From assembly GCA_022839785.1 (NCBI GenBank), contig JALHJW010000003.1:186001-250000 (forward strand): a stretch of DNA of 64,000 bases. The letters are read 5' to 3'. Below the pieces are notes generated by a model. It was not told where the DNA came from and did not search any database. It saw only the letters and a list, made by a program, of their open reading frames with translations. The translations under genes and the position numbers were made by a program. Shown here piece by piece: positions 43,005-50,653 of the stretch. How positions within the stretch are numbered: the stretch's first letter is position 1; every line of letters starts with the position of its first letter. The stretch comes from Desulfovibrio sp. (GTDB taxonomy: Bacteria > Desulfobacterota > Desulfovibrionia > Desulfovibrionales > Desulfovibrionaceae).

Positions 43005-44156
43005 ATGGTCACGATGCCCGCCCCCATCGCCGTTCCGGAAAGCGCCTTTGACAGCGCACGGCAACTGAACACGCAGATCAACAGGCTGGAAAGCGGGCAG
43101 AACGTGCCGGTCGTCAATTCCCGTCCTCTGAATCTGGGCCTGGACATCTCGAACGTCTGCAACATCAATTGTATTTTTTGCCTGGCCGCAAGCGGCAGAA
43201 AGAAGACCTCCGACGCGGAGGCCTTCCGCGAGCCGGAATACATGGACCACTTCGAGCCCCTCCTTCCGTTCGTCGAGAAGGCCATTTTCTCGTCGTTCGA
43301 GGCCCTGCTCAATCCCCGGTTCGATGAGTTCGTGCATCGCCTGCGACGTTACGCCACGCCCTTCCAGCTCTTTTCCAACGGCATGGCCATAACCCCGGAG
43401 ATGGGAGCCTTCCTGCTGGAGAACGGCATGAAGAGCCTGTGGCTCTCCTTCCACGGCGCCAGGGAGGCGACCTACCACGGCATCATGCGCGGCTCGAATT
43501 ACGACACCGTGCTGCGCAACCTCATGGCTCTCAAGCACCATTCCCGCTCGCGCGGCAAGCCCTTCGAGCTGCGTCTCGTCTTTTGCGCCATGCGCCGCAC
43601 GGTCCCGGAGCTTCTCGATTACGTTGATCTCGCCCGGAGAGTGGGCGCGACGGCCATTCAGGTGAACTATCTGCTTGTCACCAAGCCCGACACGGACCTT
43701 GATCAGGAATCCGTCTTCTTTCACCAGAGCATGTACGATTATTACGTGCTCAGCGCCAAACTCAAGGCGGCCAAGCACGGCATCGTGCTGCACCACCAGC
43801 CGCTGTTCTCCGATGAGGCCCGCAGCGTGCCCACACGCTGCAACCGACCCTGGGAGCACCTCAACGTCGGTCGCGATGGCGCGGTGCAGATCTGTTGCGG
43901 CGGCTCGCCGGTGCTGGGCAACCTGTTCAGCGATGGGTTCGCCCGACTGTGGAATTCTCCCAGGATGCTTGAATTCAGGGCGCGGGTGAACTCCGACAAC
44001 CCTCCCGCCTGCTGCAAGGCCTGCACCCGTGGCCGTGAGGCGAAAGGCGACATCACAGGCCACCTGACCTATCTGCGCGGCCTCCCTGCCGCCGAGCGGC
44101 AGGAGCGCATCCGCGAGTTGTGCGGCGAAAAGATTCCGGAAGCAGCGCAGGCCTGA
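43005..44156 (+). CDS. Radical SAM/SPASM domain protein
   Basis: 383 residues. The cluster-binding motif is LDISNVCNINCIFCLAASG (CxxxCxxC); EALLNPRFDEFV replaces the usual GGEPLLHP-like strand, which is unusual. The C-terminal SPASM Cys set reads TRCNRPWEHLNVGRDG, then QICCGGSPVLGNL, then ACCKACTRGR. The enzyme would reductively cleave SAM and act on a peptide or other substrate, not identified. Base composition is visibly lower in GC than the flanking genes, and it lies within a segment bracketed by two near-identical hairpins. It may work with the P-loop/methyltransferase protein encoded 330 bp downstream. Confidence 0.85.
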   Translation: MVTMPAPIAVPESAFDSARQLNTQINRLESGQNVPVVNSRPLNLGLDISNVCNINCIFCLAASGRKKTSDAEAFREPEYMDHFEPLLPFVEKAIFSSFEALLNPRFDEFVHRLRRYATPFQLFSNGMAITPEMGAFLLENGMKSLWLSFHGAREATYHGIMRGSNYDTVLRNLMALKHHSRSRGKPFELRLVFCAMRRTVPELLDYVDLARRVGATAIQVNYLLVTKPDTDLDQESVFFHQSMYDYYVLSAKLKAAKHGIVLHHQPLFSDEARSVPTRCNRPWEHLNVGRDGAVQICCGGSPVLGNLFSDGFARLWNSPRMLEFRARVNSDNPPACCKACTRGREAKGDITGHLTYLRGLPAAERQERIRELCGEKIPEAAQA

Positions 44157-44489
44157 CGACTTGGGCGACGACAGAGGACTGGGGGACTCGTGCGGCAGAG
44201 ATGCCTATCGCCTTCCCGAAGGGCGGATACTCCGCATGCGGTGTCGTAAAACCGACATCGTCCCGGGCGATTGCCGGGCGACGGGGCAAGATGCGTCGGC
44301 AGACCGGGCGCGCCCGGCTTTCCCCTGGAATGATTCTGGTTCCCTAACGACAAACGCACCACCCGAAGCGCAGCGTATTCAGCTTCGCGCTCCGGAGACC
44401 GCGCCGCTGCGGCCCGCCCAAGGCGGACCGCAGCGACAACTCTGAGCAAAAACTTTTTTCCTAAGCAATACTTGAGAGGGCCTCGCGAC
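44157..44489. other. Non-coding gap between the radical SAM and P-loop/methyltransferase genes
   Basis: 333 bases with no convincing ORF on either strand. It contains a perfect 14-bp GC palindrome (44304-44317) followed by a pyrimidine-rich stretch. Nothing else is recognised; a decayed gene or a small RNA is possible. Confidence 0.4.
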
Positions 44490-45731
44490 ATGCACCCGTA
44501 TCTTCCCTCCCCCAAGGTCGTTGTCGTCACCGGACCGCGGTGCGGCGGAAAAACACATGTCGCGGAAGAAATCGCCCGGCAGTTCCTGTTTACATGCCTC
44601 AGCCTCGACCATATCAGGCTGGGCATACAGAAAAAAAACAGCTTGTCCGCCGCGGAGATGTCCGATCCGAAGACGAAGAGCCTCTATAAAGAGGCCTTCA
44701 TGTCCAAAATCAGGGAGTACAGATACGCGGATTTCGTCATCGAGGGGACGCGCTTCGTCCATGACTTCGTCCTCGACGCCTTCCTGGAGGCGCTGATGAT
44801 CGAATACGGCCAATATCCCATAGTGAAGCTTTTCTGCCTCCTGCCGGACATGGCGACGCGCTACGAGCGCTACTCCGATCGCATCAAAGGGTTGATTCGG
44901 AATTTCGAAGCCGAGATGCGCTCGTCCGCCAGGAATGAGGGATACGTAAAATTCCTTGCTGAATGCATAACCTCCCCATTCGACGCCTTCTATGCCCCTT
45001 CCGGGCGTTTCGAAATCGTCGCCGACACAAAAGACATTCTTTCATGGGTCAGACAAAATCTGGAGGTCGTGCATCCCGACTACCCGGCGCACCACTCGGC
45101 GTTGATCGAGGAGATCGCCAGATCCGGCAGCAACTTTTCTCCATTTTATCAGACCGTTGACATCGGCGAGGAACGGATCATCACCGGTCAGACGAAGTCG
45201 TTCCTGACCTGGGAAAACATCATGAAGCTCGACATCGATTGGTCCGGCAAAAAAGTGATCGAGATCGGTTGCAACAACGGATATTTCCTGTTCAAGACGG
45301 AGAATCTCGGCGCAAAGTGCGTCGGTTATGACATCAACGCGGGGAGCATCGACGCCGCGAACGCCATCAAGCGGTACATCAACTCAGACGTCATCTTCAC
45401 GCTGCAGGATGTTGCGAAGTCCTTTACGGATAGCTGCGATGTCCTGCTCGCGTTGAACATGCTCCATTACATACAGGATCTGGAGTCCTTCGTCGCTGTG
45501 ATCGCCGAGAGGTCCCAGACGCTCGTGCTCGAGATCGGGAAGAAACAGGTGGAGAGTATCGTGCCCATGGCCATCAAAAAGGGCCACACGGTAAGGAAGG
45601 TTCTTCCGTCGCACAGGAAGCAGGGGGTGATCGGCGAGCGCGTCATCCTGCACCTCTCCAAAGGACAGCCGGGCCATGCAGGTCGAACGGACAGGATGGG
45701 GCCAGACGCCTACCTTTCCCGCGGGCTGTAA
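44490..45731 (+). CDS. P-loop kinase-like domain fused to a SAM-dependent methyltransferase
   Basis: 413 residues from the ATG at 44490 (GAGAGGG upstream). The N-terminal domain has a Walker A GPRCGGKT at residues 15-22 and continues like a small-molecule or nucleotide kinase (FVIEGTRFVHDF, LLPDMATRYERYSDRIKG). From about residue 225 a class I methyltransferase follows: VIEIGCNNGYFLFKTE (motif I, 257-269), VGYDINAGSID, and DVLLALNMLHYIQD (motif IV-like, near 317-330). The last 25 residues are unrelated and basic. I know no named family with this pairing. Lower GC than flanking genes suggests transfer. Substrate unknown; a phosphorylated and methylated metabolite or glycan is plausible. Confidence 0.75.
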   Translation: MHPYLPSPKVVVVTGPRCGGKTHVAEEIARQFLFTCLSLDHIRLGIQKKNSLSAAEMSDPKTKSLYKEAFMSKIREYRYADFVIEGTRFVHDFVLDAFLEALMIEYGQYPIVKLFCLLPDMATRYERYSDRIKGLIRNFEAEMRSSARNEGYVKFLAECITSPFDAFYAPSGRFEIVADTKDILSWVRQNLEVVHPDYPAHHSALIEEIARSGSNFSPFYQTVDIGEERIITGQTKSFLTWENIMKLDIDWSGKKVIEIGCNNGYFLFKTENLGAKCVGYDINAGSIDAANAIKRYINSDVIFTLQDVAKSFTDSCDVLLALNMLHYIQDLESFVAVIAERSQTLVLEIGKKQVESIVPMAIKKGHTVRKVLPSHRKQGVIGERVILHLSKGQPGHAGRTDRMGPDAYLSRGL

Positions 45732-45752
45732 ACGAAGTCGCGCGCGACATGT

Positions 45753-45782
45753 CGGTCCGGCTCCCGCCGGACCGGTTTTTTC
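45753..45782 (+). terminator. Terminator / flanking hairpin copy B after the P-loop/methyltransferase gene
   Basis: An eight-base-pair GC stem followed by GTTTTTT, 21 bases after the stop. Its first 23 bases match the hairpin after flgE at 22 positions, so it is also the right-hand copy of the flanking repeat. Confidence 0.88.
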
Positions 45783-45900
45783 CCCGCCTTTCGGGCCTTC
45801 CGGGCCGAGTTGCCGCACGTCCGCCGCCATTCCGTAACCTTCGCGGCGGTAGGACGACGGGACACGCGGCGCTGCACGCCGCATCCAACCCGGAACAGCC

Positions 45901-46650
45901 ATGCGCATCATCGCGGTCCTCAACCAGAAGGGCGGCGCGGGCAAGACCACCACCGCCCTCAACGTCGGCGCGGGCCTTGCCCGCCTCGGCCGCTCCGTGC
46001 TGCTCGCCGACCTGGACCCGCAGGCGCACCTGACCTGCGCCCTGGGGGTTCCGGCGCACAGCCTCGGGCTGACCGTCCACGACGCCCTGACGGGCGCGAC
46101 TCGGCCCGCGGCCTGCCTGCTGCAGGTCCGCGACCTGCTCCTGCTCCCGGCGTCCCTGGTCTTGTCCGGCGCGGAACTCGACCTGGCCGCCGCGCCGGGG
46201 AGGGAATTCCTCCTGCGCAAGGCCCTTGAGGACCTGCCCGGGCGCGACGTGGCCATCCTCGACTGCCCGCCGAGCCTGGGTCTCCTGACCCTCAACGCCT
46301 TGACCGCGGCCAGCGAGATCGTCGTCCCGCTGCAGGCCGAATTCCTGGCCCTGCAGTCCCTCTCCACGCTGCTGGAGACGGTGGACGCCGTGCGCCGCAG
46401 GCTCAATCCCGGGCTGGCCGTGACCGGCATCGTCTGCACCCGCTTCAACCGCCGCCTGCGCCTCAATCGCGAGGTGGCGGGCAAAATCCGGTCCTATTTC
46501 GGCGACCTGGCCTTCGAGACGCACATCCGGGAAAACGTGGCCCTGGCGGAATCCCCGGGCTTCGGCCAGGACATCTTCACCTACCGCCCCGGCAGCAGCG
46601 GCGCGCGGGACTACCTCGCCCTGTGCCGCGAGATCGACAGGAGACAATGA
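45901..46650 (+). CDS. ParA/Soj-family ATPase
   Basis: 249-residue deviant-Walker ATPase. The P-loop is NQKGGAGKTTTALN (residues 8-21) with the signature Lys; LADLDPQAHLT and AILDCPPSLGLLTLNAL complete the active site. QAEFLALQSLSTLLETVD and VCTRFNRRLRLNREV are typical. No ParB gene or centromere-like repeats are seen next to it, so it is likely a positioning ATPase for a cellular cargo rather than a chromosome partition protein. The following gene begins one base after its stop. Confidence 0.9.
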   Translation: MRIIAVLNQKGGAGKTTTALNVGAGLARLGRSVLLADLDPQAHLTCALGVPAHSLGLTVHDALTGATRPAACLLQVRDLLLLPASLVLSGAELDLAAAPGREFLLRKALEDLPGRDVAILDCPPSLGLLTLNALTAASEIVVPLQAEFLALQSLSTLLETVDAVRRRLNPGLAVTGIVCTRFNRRLRLNREVAGKIRSYFGDLAFETHIRENVALAESPGFGQDIFTYRPGSSGARDYLALCREIDRRQ

Positions 46651-46651
46651 C

Positions 46652-47779
46652 ATGGCGCGCGACGTCCGGCTCGGTTCCGATCCCCTGCAGTGGCTGACGG
46701 AGGCCGTCCCCTTCCCGGCCTCGTCCGGTCCGGGCGAGACCCTTGCCCGGCCCCTCGCCGCTCCGCCCGACGGCGCGGCCCTGGACCGTTTCCTCGATCT
46801 CGCCGCGGGCGTGTCGTGGAGTCCGGCGCGGCTCATCGAAAGCGCCCGGCTGGCCATCTGCGTCACGGCCCTGGACGGCCGTCTGGCCTATGCCAACCCG
46901 GCGTTCCTGAAGCTCACGGACTACGCCGCGCACGAGGCACTGGCCCTGTGCTGGCAGGGCGACCTGTGCCAGGAGGTCCGCGAGGGAGAGGAGGAGCAGG
47001 TGCGCAGCGCCCTGCTCGCGGGCGCCGCCCCGCTGCGCCAGACCCTGCTCCTCAGGCCGCGCCGGGGCCGCCCCCTGGCCGTGGAGGCCGACCGCCACCT
47101 GGGACTGGACGAGAACGGCAATCCGGCCTGCTTTTTCACTTTCGTGCATCCGCCCCGGCAGGAGGCCGCCGCTGCCCCCGAGCCGACCGCCACGGCCTCC
47201 CAGGCCGCTCCGGCCTCCCTTCCTCCAGACGCCTCCCCAGCCGTACGCCAGGCCCTGCAGCGCGTCCTGGCCGCGCTCTCCGACGCCACGGGCGCAGCGC
47301 CGCCCTCCCTGGCCGAATTCGAGCGCTGCCTCGCGGACCGCGCCGCCGCCCTGGACGGCTCCCCCCAGGAGGGGACGGCCGTGGCCCAGGGCATCCTCGG
47401 CGGGCTGTGCGGTCTGCTCGCGGCCCGGGGCTGCCCGCCCGAGGCCCTGCGCGCCGAGGTCCAGGCGGCCTGCGGCCCGCTCCCCCTGGAGACGGCGCTC
47501 CTCGTCGAGTGCATCGTCTTCGACCTGGTGCACGGCCGCCTGGCCGCCGCGCCGCTGAAGAAACGCCCCGCCGCGGTGCGCGTGGCCGTGTGCGACGGCC
47601 AGGACGACCGCCTGCGCCTGACCGTCTCGGACGACGGAAAGTTCTTTTCCAAGCTCAAGCTGCACGACAGGAAGGGAGGCGGCCTGTCCGCCCTGGCCGG
47701 GGCCATCATCCGGCGCGGCGGCTCCATCTTCCTCATCCGCACCGACGTCACCGAACTCAGGATCAGCCTCCCGCGCTGA
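46652..47779 (+). CDS. PAS-domain protein with a degenerate HWE/HisKA_2-type kinase module
   Basis: 375 residues. After a short N-terminal segment (SDPLQWLTEAVPF) comes a PAS domain (about 60-170: ESARLAICVTALDGRLAYANPAFLKLTDY). Residues 200-375 follow the layout of a HisKA_2/HWE kinase: a helical dimerisation part without the acceptor His, an N-box-like LPLETALLVECIVFDLVHGRL in which the catalytic Asn is not seen, and VSDDGKFFSK in place of DNGxG, ending GGGLSALAGAIIRRGGSIFLI. So it is probably a non-catalytic sensor. It may signal to the ParA ATPase (one base apart) or to the response regulator 430 bp downstream. Confidence 0.72.
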   Translation: MARDVRLGSDPLQWLTEAVPFPASSGPGETLARPLAAPPDGAALDRFLDLAAGVSWSPARLIESARLAICVTALDGRLAYANPAFLKLTDYAAHEALALCWQGDLCQEVREGEEEQVRSALLAGAAPLRQTLLLRPRRGRPLAVEADRHLGLDENGNPACFFTFVHPPRQEAAAAPEPTATASQAAPASLPPDASPAVRQALQRVLAALSDATGAAPPSLAEFERCLADRAAALDGSPQEGTAVAQGILGGLCGLLAARGCPPEALRAEVQAACGPLPLETALLVECIVFDLVHGRLAAAPLKKRPAAVRVAVCDGQDDRLRLTVSDDGKFFSKLKLHDRKGGGLSALAGAIIRRGGSIFLIRTDVTELRISLPR

Positions 47780-47795
47780 CATGCAAGGAGCCCGT

Positions 47796-48071
47796 ATGAG
47801 CAAACATTCGGTCAAGATCGACAGCCTCATGGAACTCTCCCGCGTCATCTCCACCCTGGAGGAGGTGCTCGCCTCCCTCAAGCGCGGCGCCCTGCACATC
47901 AGCCTAGGCGACGACGCGGTGACCCTGGTGCCGCCGCCGGTGGTGGATTTCGAGCTGGAATTGGAGGAAAAGAAGGACAAGGCCAAGATGAGCCTGGAGA
48001 TATCCTGGCGCAAGGACAAGCGGACCCTTCCCCCGGAGATGACCATCGGCCCCGGCCCCCGCATCGGCTGA
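47796..48071 (+). CDS. Amphi-Trp domain protein
   Basis: 91 residues from the ATG at 47796 with AAGGAG six bases upstream. The pattern KHSVKIDSLMELSRVISTLEEVLASL, then a beta stretch and a terminal KMSLEISWRK, fits the amphi-Trp domain, a small conserved bacterial protein of unknown function. It is cytosolic, 16 bp after the PAS/pseudo-kinase gene. Position in this operon is the only clue to its role. Confidence 0.78.
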   Translation: MSKHSVKIDSLMELSRVISTLEEVLASLKRGALHISLGDDAVTLVPPPVVDFELELEEKKDKAKMSLEISWRKDKRTLPPEMTIGPGPRIG

Positions 48072-48213
48072 CGCGGCGGCCGGGATCGGGGCGGCCGGGC
48101 GACCGCGCGCCGGGGTCCGGTCGCATCTTGAACAGGGGGCGGCGATAGGTTATTGGTCAACTCGCACGACAACACCCTGTTGCGCGATCGACCGGCAACT
48201 CCGAGGAAGCGAC

Positions 48214-48852
48214 ATGCCGTCCAGAGTCCGTCTGCTCGTGGCAGACGACCACGCCATCGTCCGGGAAGGGCTGTGCCGTCTGCTCTCCACGCAGCCCGAG
48301 TTCGACGTCTGCGCCGAGGCCGCGGACGGACGGGAGGCCGTGGCCAGATGCATCGAGCACGCGCCCGACGTGGTGCTCATGGACATCGGCATGCCCGGCA
48401 TGGACGGCATCGAGGCCACGGCCCGCATCAAGGAGGTCTGCCCCGGAGTGCGGATCATGATCCTCACGGCCTACGAGGACAAGAACCTCGTGCGCCTGGC
48501 CCTCAAGGCCGGAGCCGACGGCTACCTGCTCAAGCACGCCGACCGGGGACGCCTGGCGAACGCCATCCTGACGCTCATGGAAAGCGGCAAATGGTTCGAA
48601 CCGGACCTGCAGATCGGTCCGGAGGACGAGGTCGACAGCGACGAGCCCAGTTTCGACGCCCTGACGCGGCGCGAGAAGGAAATCCTTTCCATGGTCGCGG
48701 CCGGGCAGAAGAACCGGGAGATCTCCGAGAAGCTGTGCATCAGCGTCAAGACCGTGGAAAAGCACCGCGCCAACCTGATGAAGAAGCTCGGACTCCACTC
48801 CGTGGCCGAACTCGTCTCCTTCGCCCTGAAGGCGGATTTCCTGCTGAAATGA
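48214..48852 (+). CDS. NarL/FixJ-type response regulator
   Basis: 212 residues. Receiver domain 1-120: acidic DDH near residue 10, phospho-acceptor Asp in VVLMDIGMPGMDG (about 56), Thr in ILTAYEDKN, and Lys in YLLKHAD. LuxR-type helix-turn-helix at 150-205 (LTRREKEILSMVAAGQKNREISEKLCISVKTVEKHRANLMKKLG). It should bind DNA as a dimer when phosphorylated. No intact histidine kinase is in the window; the upstream PAS protein resembles a kinase but lacks key residues. The start follows GAGGAAGCGAC. Confidence 0.93.
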   Translation: MPSRVRLLVADDHAIVREGLCRLLSTQPEFDVCAEAADGREAVARCIEHAPDVVLMDIGMPGMDGIEATARIKEVCPGVRIMILTAYEDKNLVRLALKAGADGYLLKHADRGRLANAILTLMESGKWFEPDLQIGPEDEVDSDEPSFDALTRREKEILSMVAAGQKNREISEKLCISVKTVEKHRANLMKKLGLHSVAELVSFALKADFLLK

Positions 48853-49005
48853 CCGGCCGCCGCGGCCTCGCCCGCGTCGGCGTGAACCGGGGCGCGGTCG
48901 CGCCGCTCCGGTCCCTCCCCATCCCCGGGACAGCCGTGGGGCAAAAGCGGAAGGCCTGACGCGCCGGTCACGCCGACCATTGTCGTACGGCGGGCGGACG
49001 GGAGG

Positions 49006-50643
49006 TCAGGAGGCCGCTTCCAGGGCGCGGCGCACGCTGCCGCCGGGGTCGAGACGGATCAGGCGGTTGCGAAAGGCCTCGGCGCATCCGGCCCGGGCGG
49101 CCAGCGAGGCGGCCAGCCGCAGTTCCTTCAGGCCCGCGTCGAGCCGGAAAACCTGCAATTCCGCCAGGCCCAGGTCGAGGGAGAGACGCCAGTCGTCCGG
49201 ACGCAACAGGGCCAGTTCAGCCAGCAGCCCGGTGCGGATGTAGGCGGACTCGGGCGCGGTCCGCAAAAGCTCCTCCTGCCTGCGCAGGTTCTCGACCCTG
49301 TCCGGCCCCGCCAGCCGCGCCAGGTGCAGGCAATCCCCGGCCGTGGCCGGGAGGTGTCCTGCCTCATTGAAGGCGAAGCCAGGCCGCCGGATGACCCCGG
49401 CCCGGCGCATGAGCCCTCCCCAGGCAGCCCAGAAGGCGGATTCGTCCGTGGGAGGGGCGGCCTCTCGCTGTTCGCGCAGGCGCAGGCAGCGGGCCCAGAG
49501 AAAACGGGCCAGCGCCTGGTCCCCGGTCCGCCAGGCCAGGGCCGAGGCGGCCAGGGCGCACTCCGGATCGGCCGCCAGGACGTCCTGCGCGGCCACGTGG
49601 CGGGCCTGCTCCAGAGCGGCGGCGCGCTGCCCGGTCAGTTCGTTCAGGGCGATGCGGGCAGCAACGCAGGCCGCATCGCGGGGCCAGGCCTCCAGACGCC
49701 GGGCCAGCCCCTGGGCCTGGACGGCGACGCGCTCCCCCTGCCACAACTCGCACAGGGCCAGCAGGCGAAACCGCTCGGCAGCCTCGCCCCGGGCGCGCCC
49801 TCCCGTGACTGTCCGGGCCAGCTCCAGCAGCCGCGCGGCGCGATGCACGGGCAGATGCTCCGCCTGGCAGCGCTCCCAGGCACGCCTCCCCATGGTCTCG
49901 GCCTTGCCCGGCTCCGCTTCGCACCAGCGCAGCAATTCCAGCAGCTCGGGCGCATTGCCGTAGGGCAGGAATTCGCGGCCTGGCGCGAAGTATTCCTCCT
50001 GGTCCCGCGCCAGGGAGGGGGAAAGTGGCAGGCAGCCGCTGGCGGCCGCCTCGAAGAGGCGCAGGTTGACCTCGCCCGCGATGGTCTCGTTGGGCACCAG
50101 CCTGGCGTTGCGGTAGACATCCCCGATCCGGGAGAGGGGCACGTCGTCGTGAAGCCGCAGGCCGTGGCCGCGCTCCAGCAGCCGGACCATCTCCGTACGC
50201 GCCGGGCGCTGGGCCGAGAGGCGGCCGATGAACACGGCCGTCTCGCTCCGCTCGGTCCAGGGCGTCCAAGGGATGGACGCGGCGGGCCAGGTCAGGCTGT
50301 CCGCGCGCGGCGCTCCGGCCTGCCGCAGCGGCTCGACCCAGGCGGGCTGGGTGGTCAGGACCAGATCGTAGAGCGGGGCCAGACGGCGCTGCCAGAAGAA
50401 ATTGAGGTGGGTGTCCAGGCTCCAGTAGGCCACCGGACAGTCGATCCCGTCCAGGCCCTGGACGAAGAAGCGGCGTCCCAGATGCTCCCGGTCCACCACC
50501 AGATCGGGGACGAACCCGGCCCGTTCCAGGGCCTGCGGCAGATCGAGGTCTCCGTCCGGGGGCGGGTCGAGGCACAGCGTCTCGTGTCCCATGTCCCGCA
50601 GCGGCTCCAGCAGCCGCCGGTAGGCGATGAAACAGATGCGCAT
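49006..50643 (-). CDS. CgeB-like glycosyltransferase with a C-terminal helical-repeat region
   Basis: 545 residues. The first approximately 280 have the features of the CgeB/spore-maturation glycosyltransferase group (GT4-like): MRICFIAYR, VAYWSLDTHLNFFWQRR, TAVFIGRLSAQRPAR and the donor-site segment NETIAGEVNLRLFEAAASGCLPL. The remainder is Ala/Leu/Arg-rich with TPR-like helix pairs (residues 290-545). It is the last gene of a five-gene minus-strand operon, 10 bp after the MptE-like gene. Likely transfers a sugar to a surface polymer or flagellin; donor and acceptor unknown. Confidence 0.82.
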   Translation of the reverse strand: MRICFIAYRRLLEPLRDMGHETLCLDPPPDGDLDLPQALERAGFVPDLVVDREHLGRRFFVQGLDGIDCPVAYWSLDTHLNFFWQRRLAPLYDLVLTTQPAWVEPLRQAGAPRADSLTWPAASIPWTPWTERSETAVFIGRLSAQRPARTEMVRLLERGHGLRLHDDVPLSRIGDVYRNARLVPNETIAGEVNLRLFEAAASGCLPLSPSLARDQEEYFAPGREFLPYGNAPELLELLRWCEAEPGKAETMGRRAWERCQAEHLPVHRAARLLELARTVTGGRARGEAAERFRLLALCELWQGERVAVQAQGLARRLEAWPRDAACVAARIALNELTGQRAAALEQARHVAAQDVLAADPECALAASALAWRTGDQALARFLWARCLRLREQREAAPPTDESAFWAAWGGLMRRAGVIRRPGFAFNEAGHLPATAGDCLHLARLAGPDRVENLRRQEELLRTAPESAYIRTGLLAELALLRPDDWRLSLDLGLAELQVFRLDAGLKELRLAASLAARAGCAEAFRNRLIRLDPGGSVRRALEAAS

Positions 50644-50653
50644 GGCGTCCGCG

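Noticed and set aside
44161..44445. Possible small protein in the gap after the second radical SAM gene
   Set aside because: No ribosome-binding site, mixed composition and no recognisable motif; the frame is not convincing on either strand.
42838..45782. The hairpin-bracketed module as a transposon or integron cassette
   Set aside because: No transposase, integrase or terminal inverted repeats are seen, and the hairpins are direct rather than inverted copies; insertion remains a hypothesis only.
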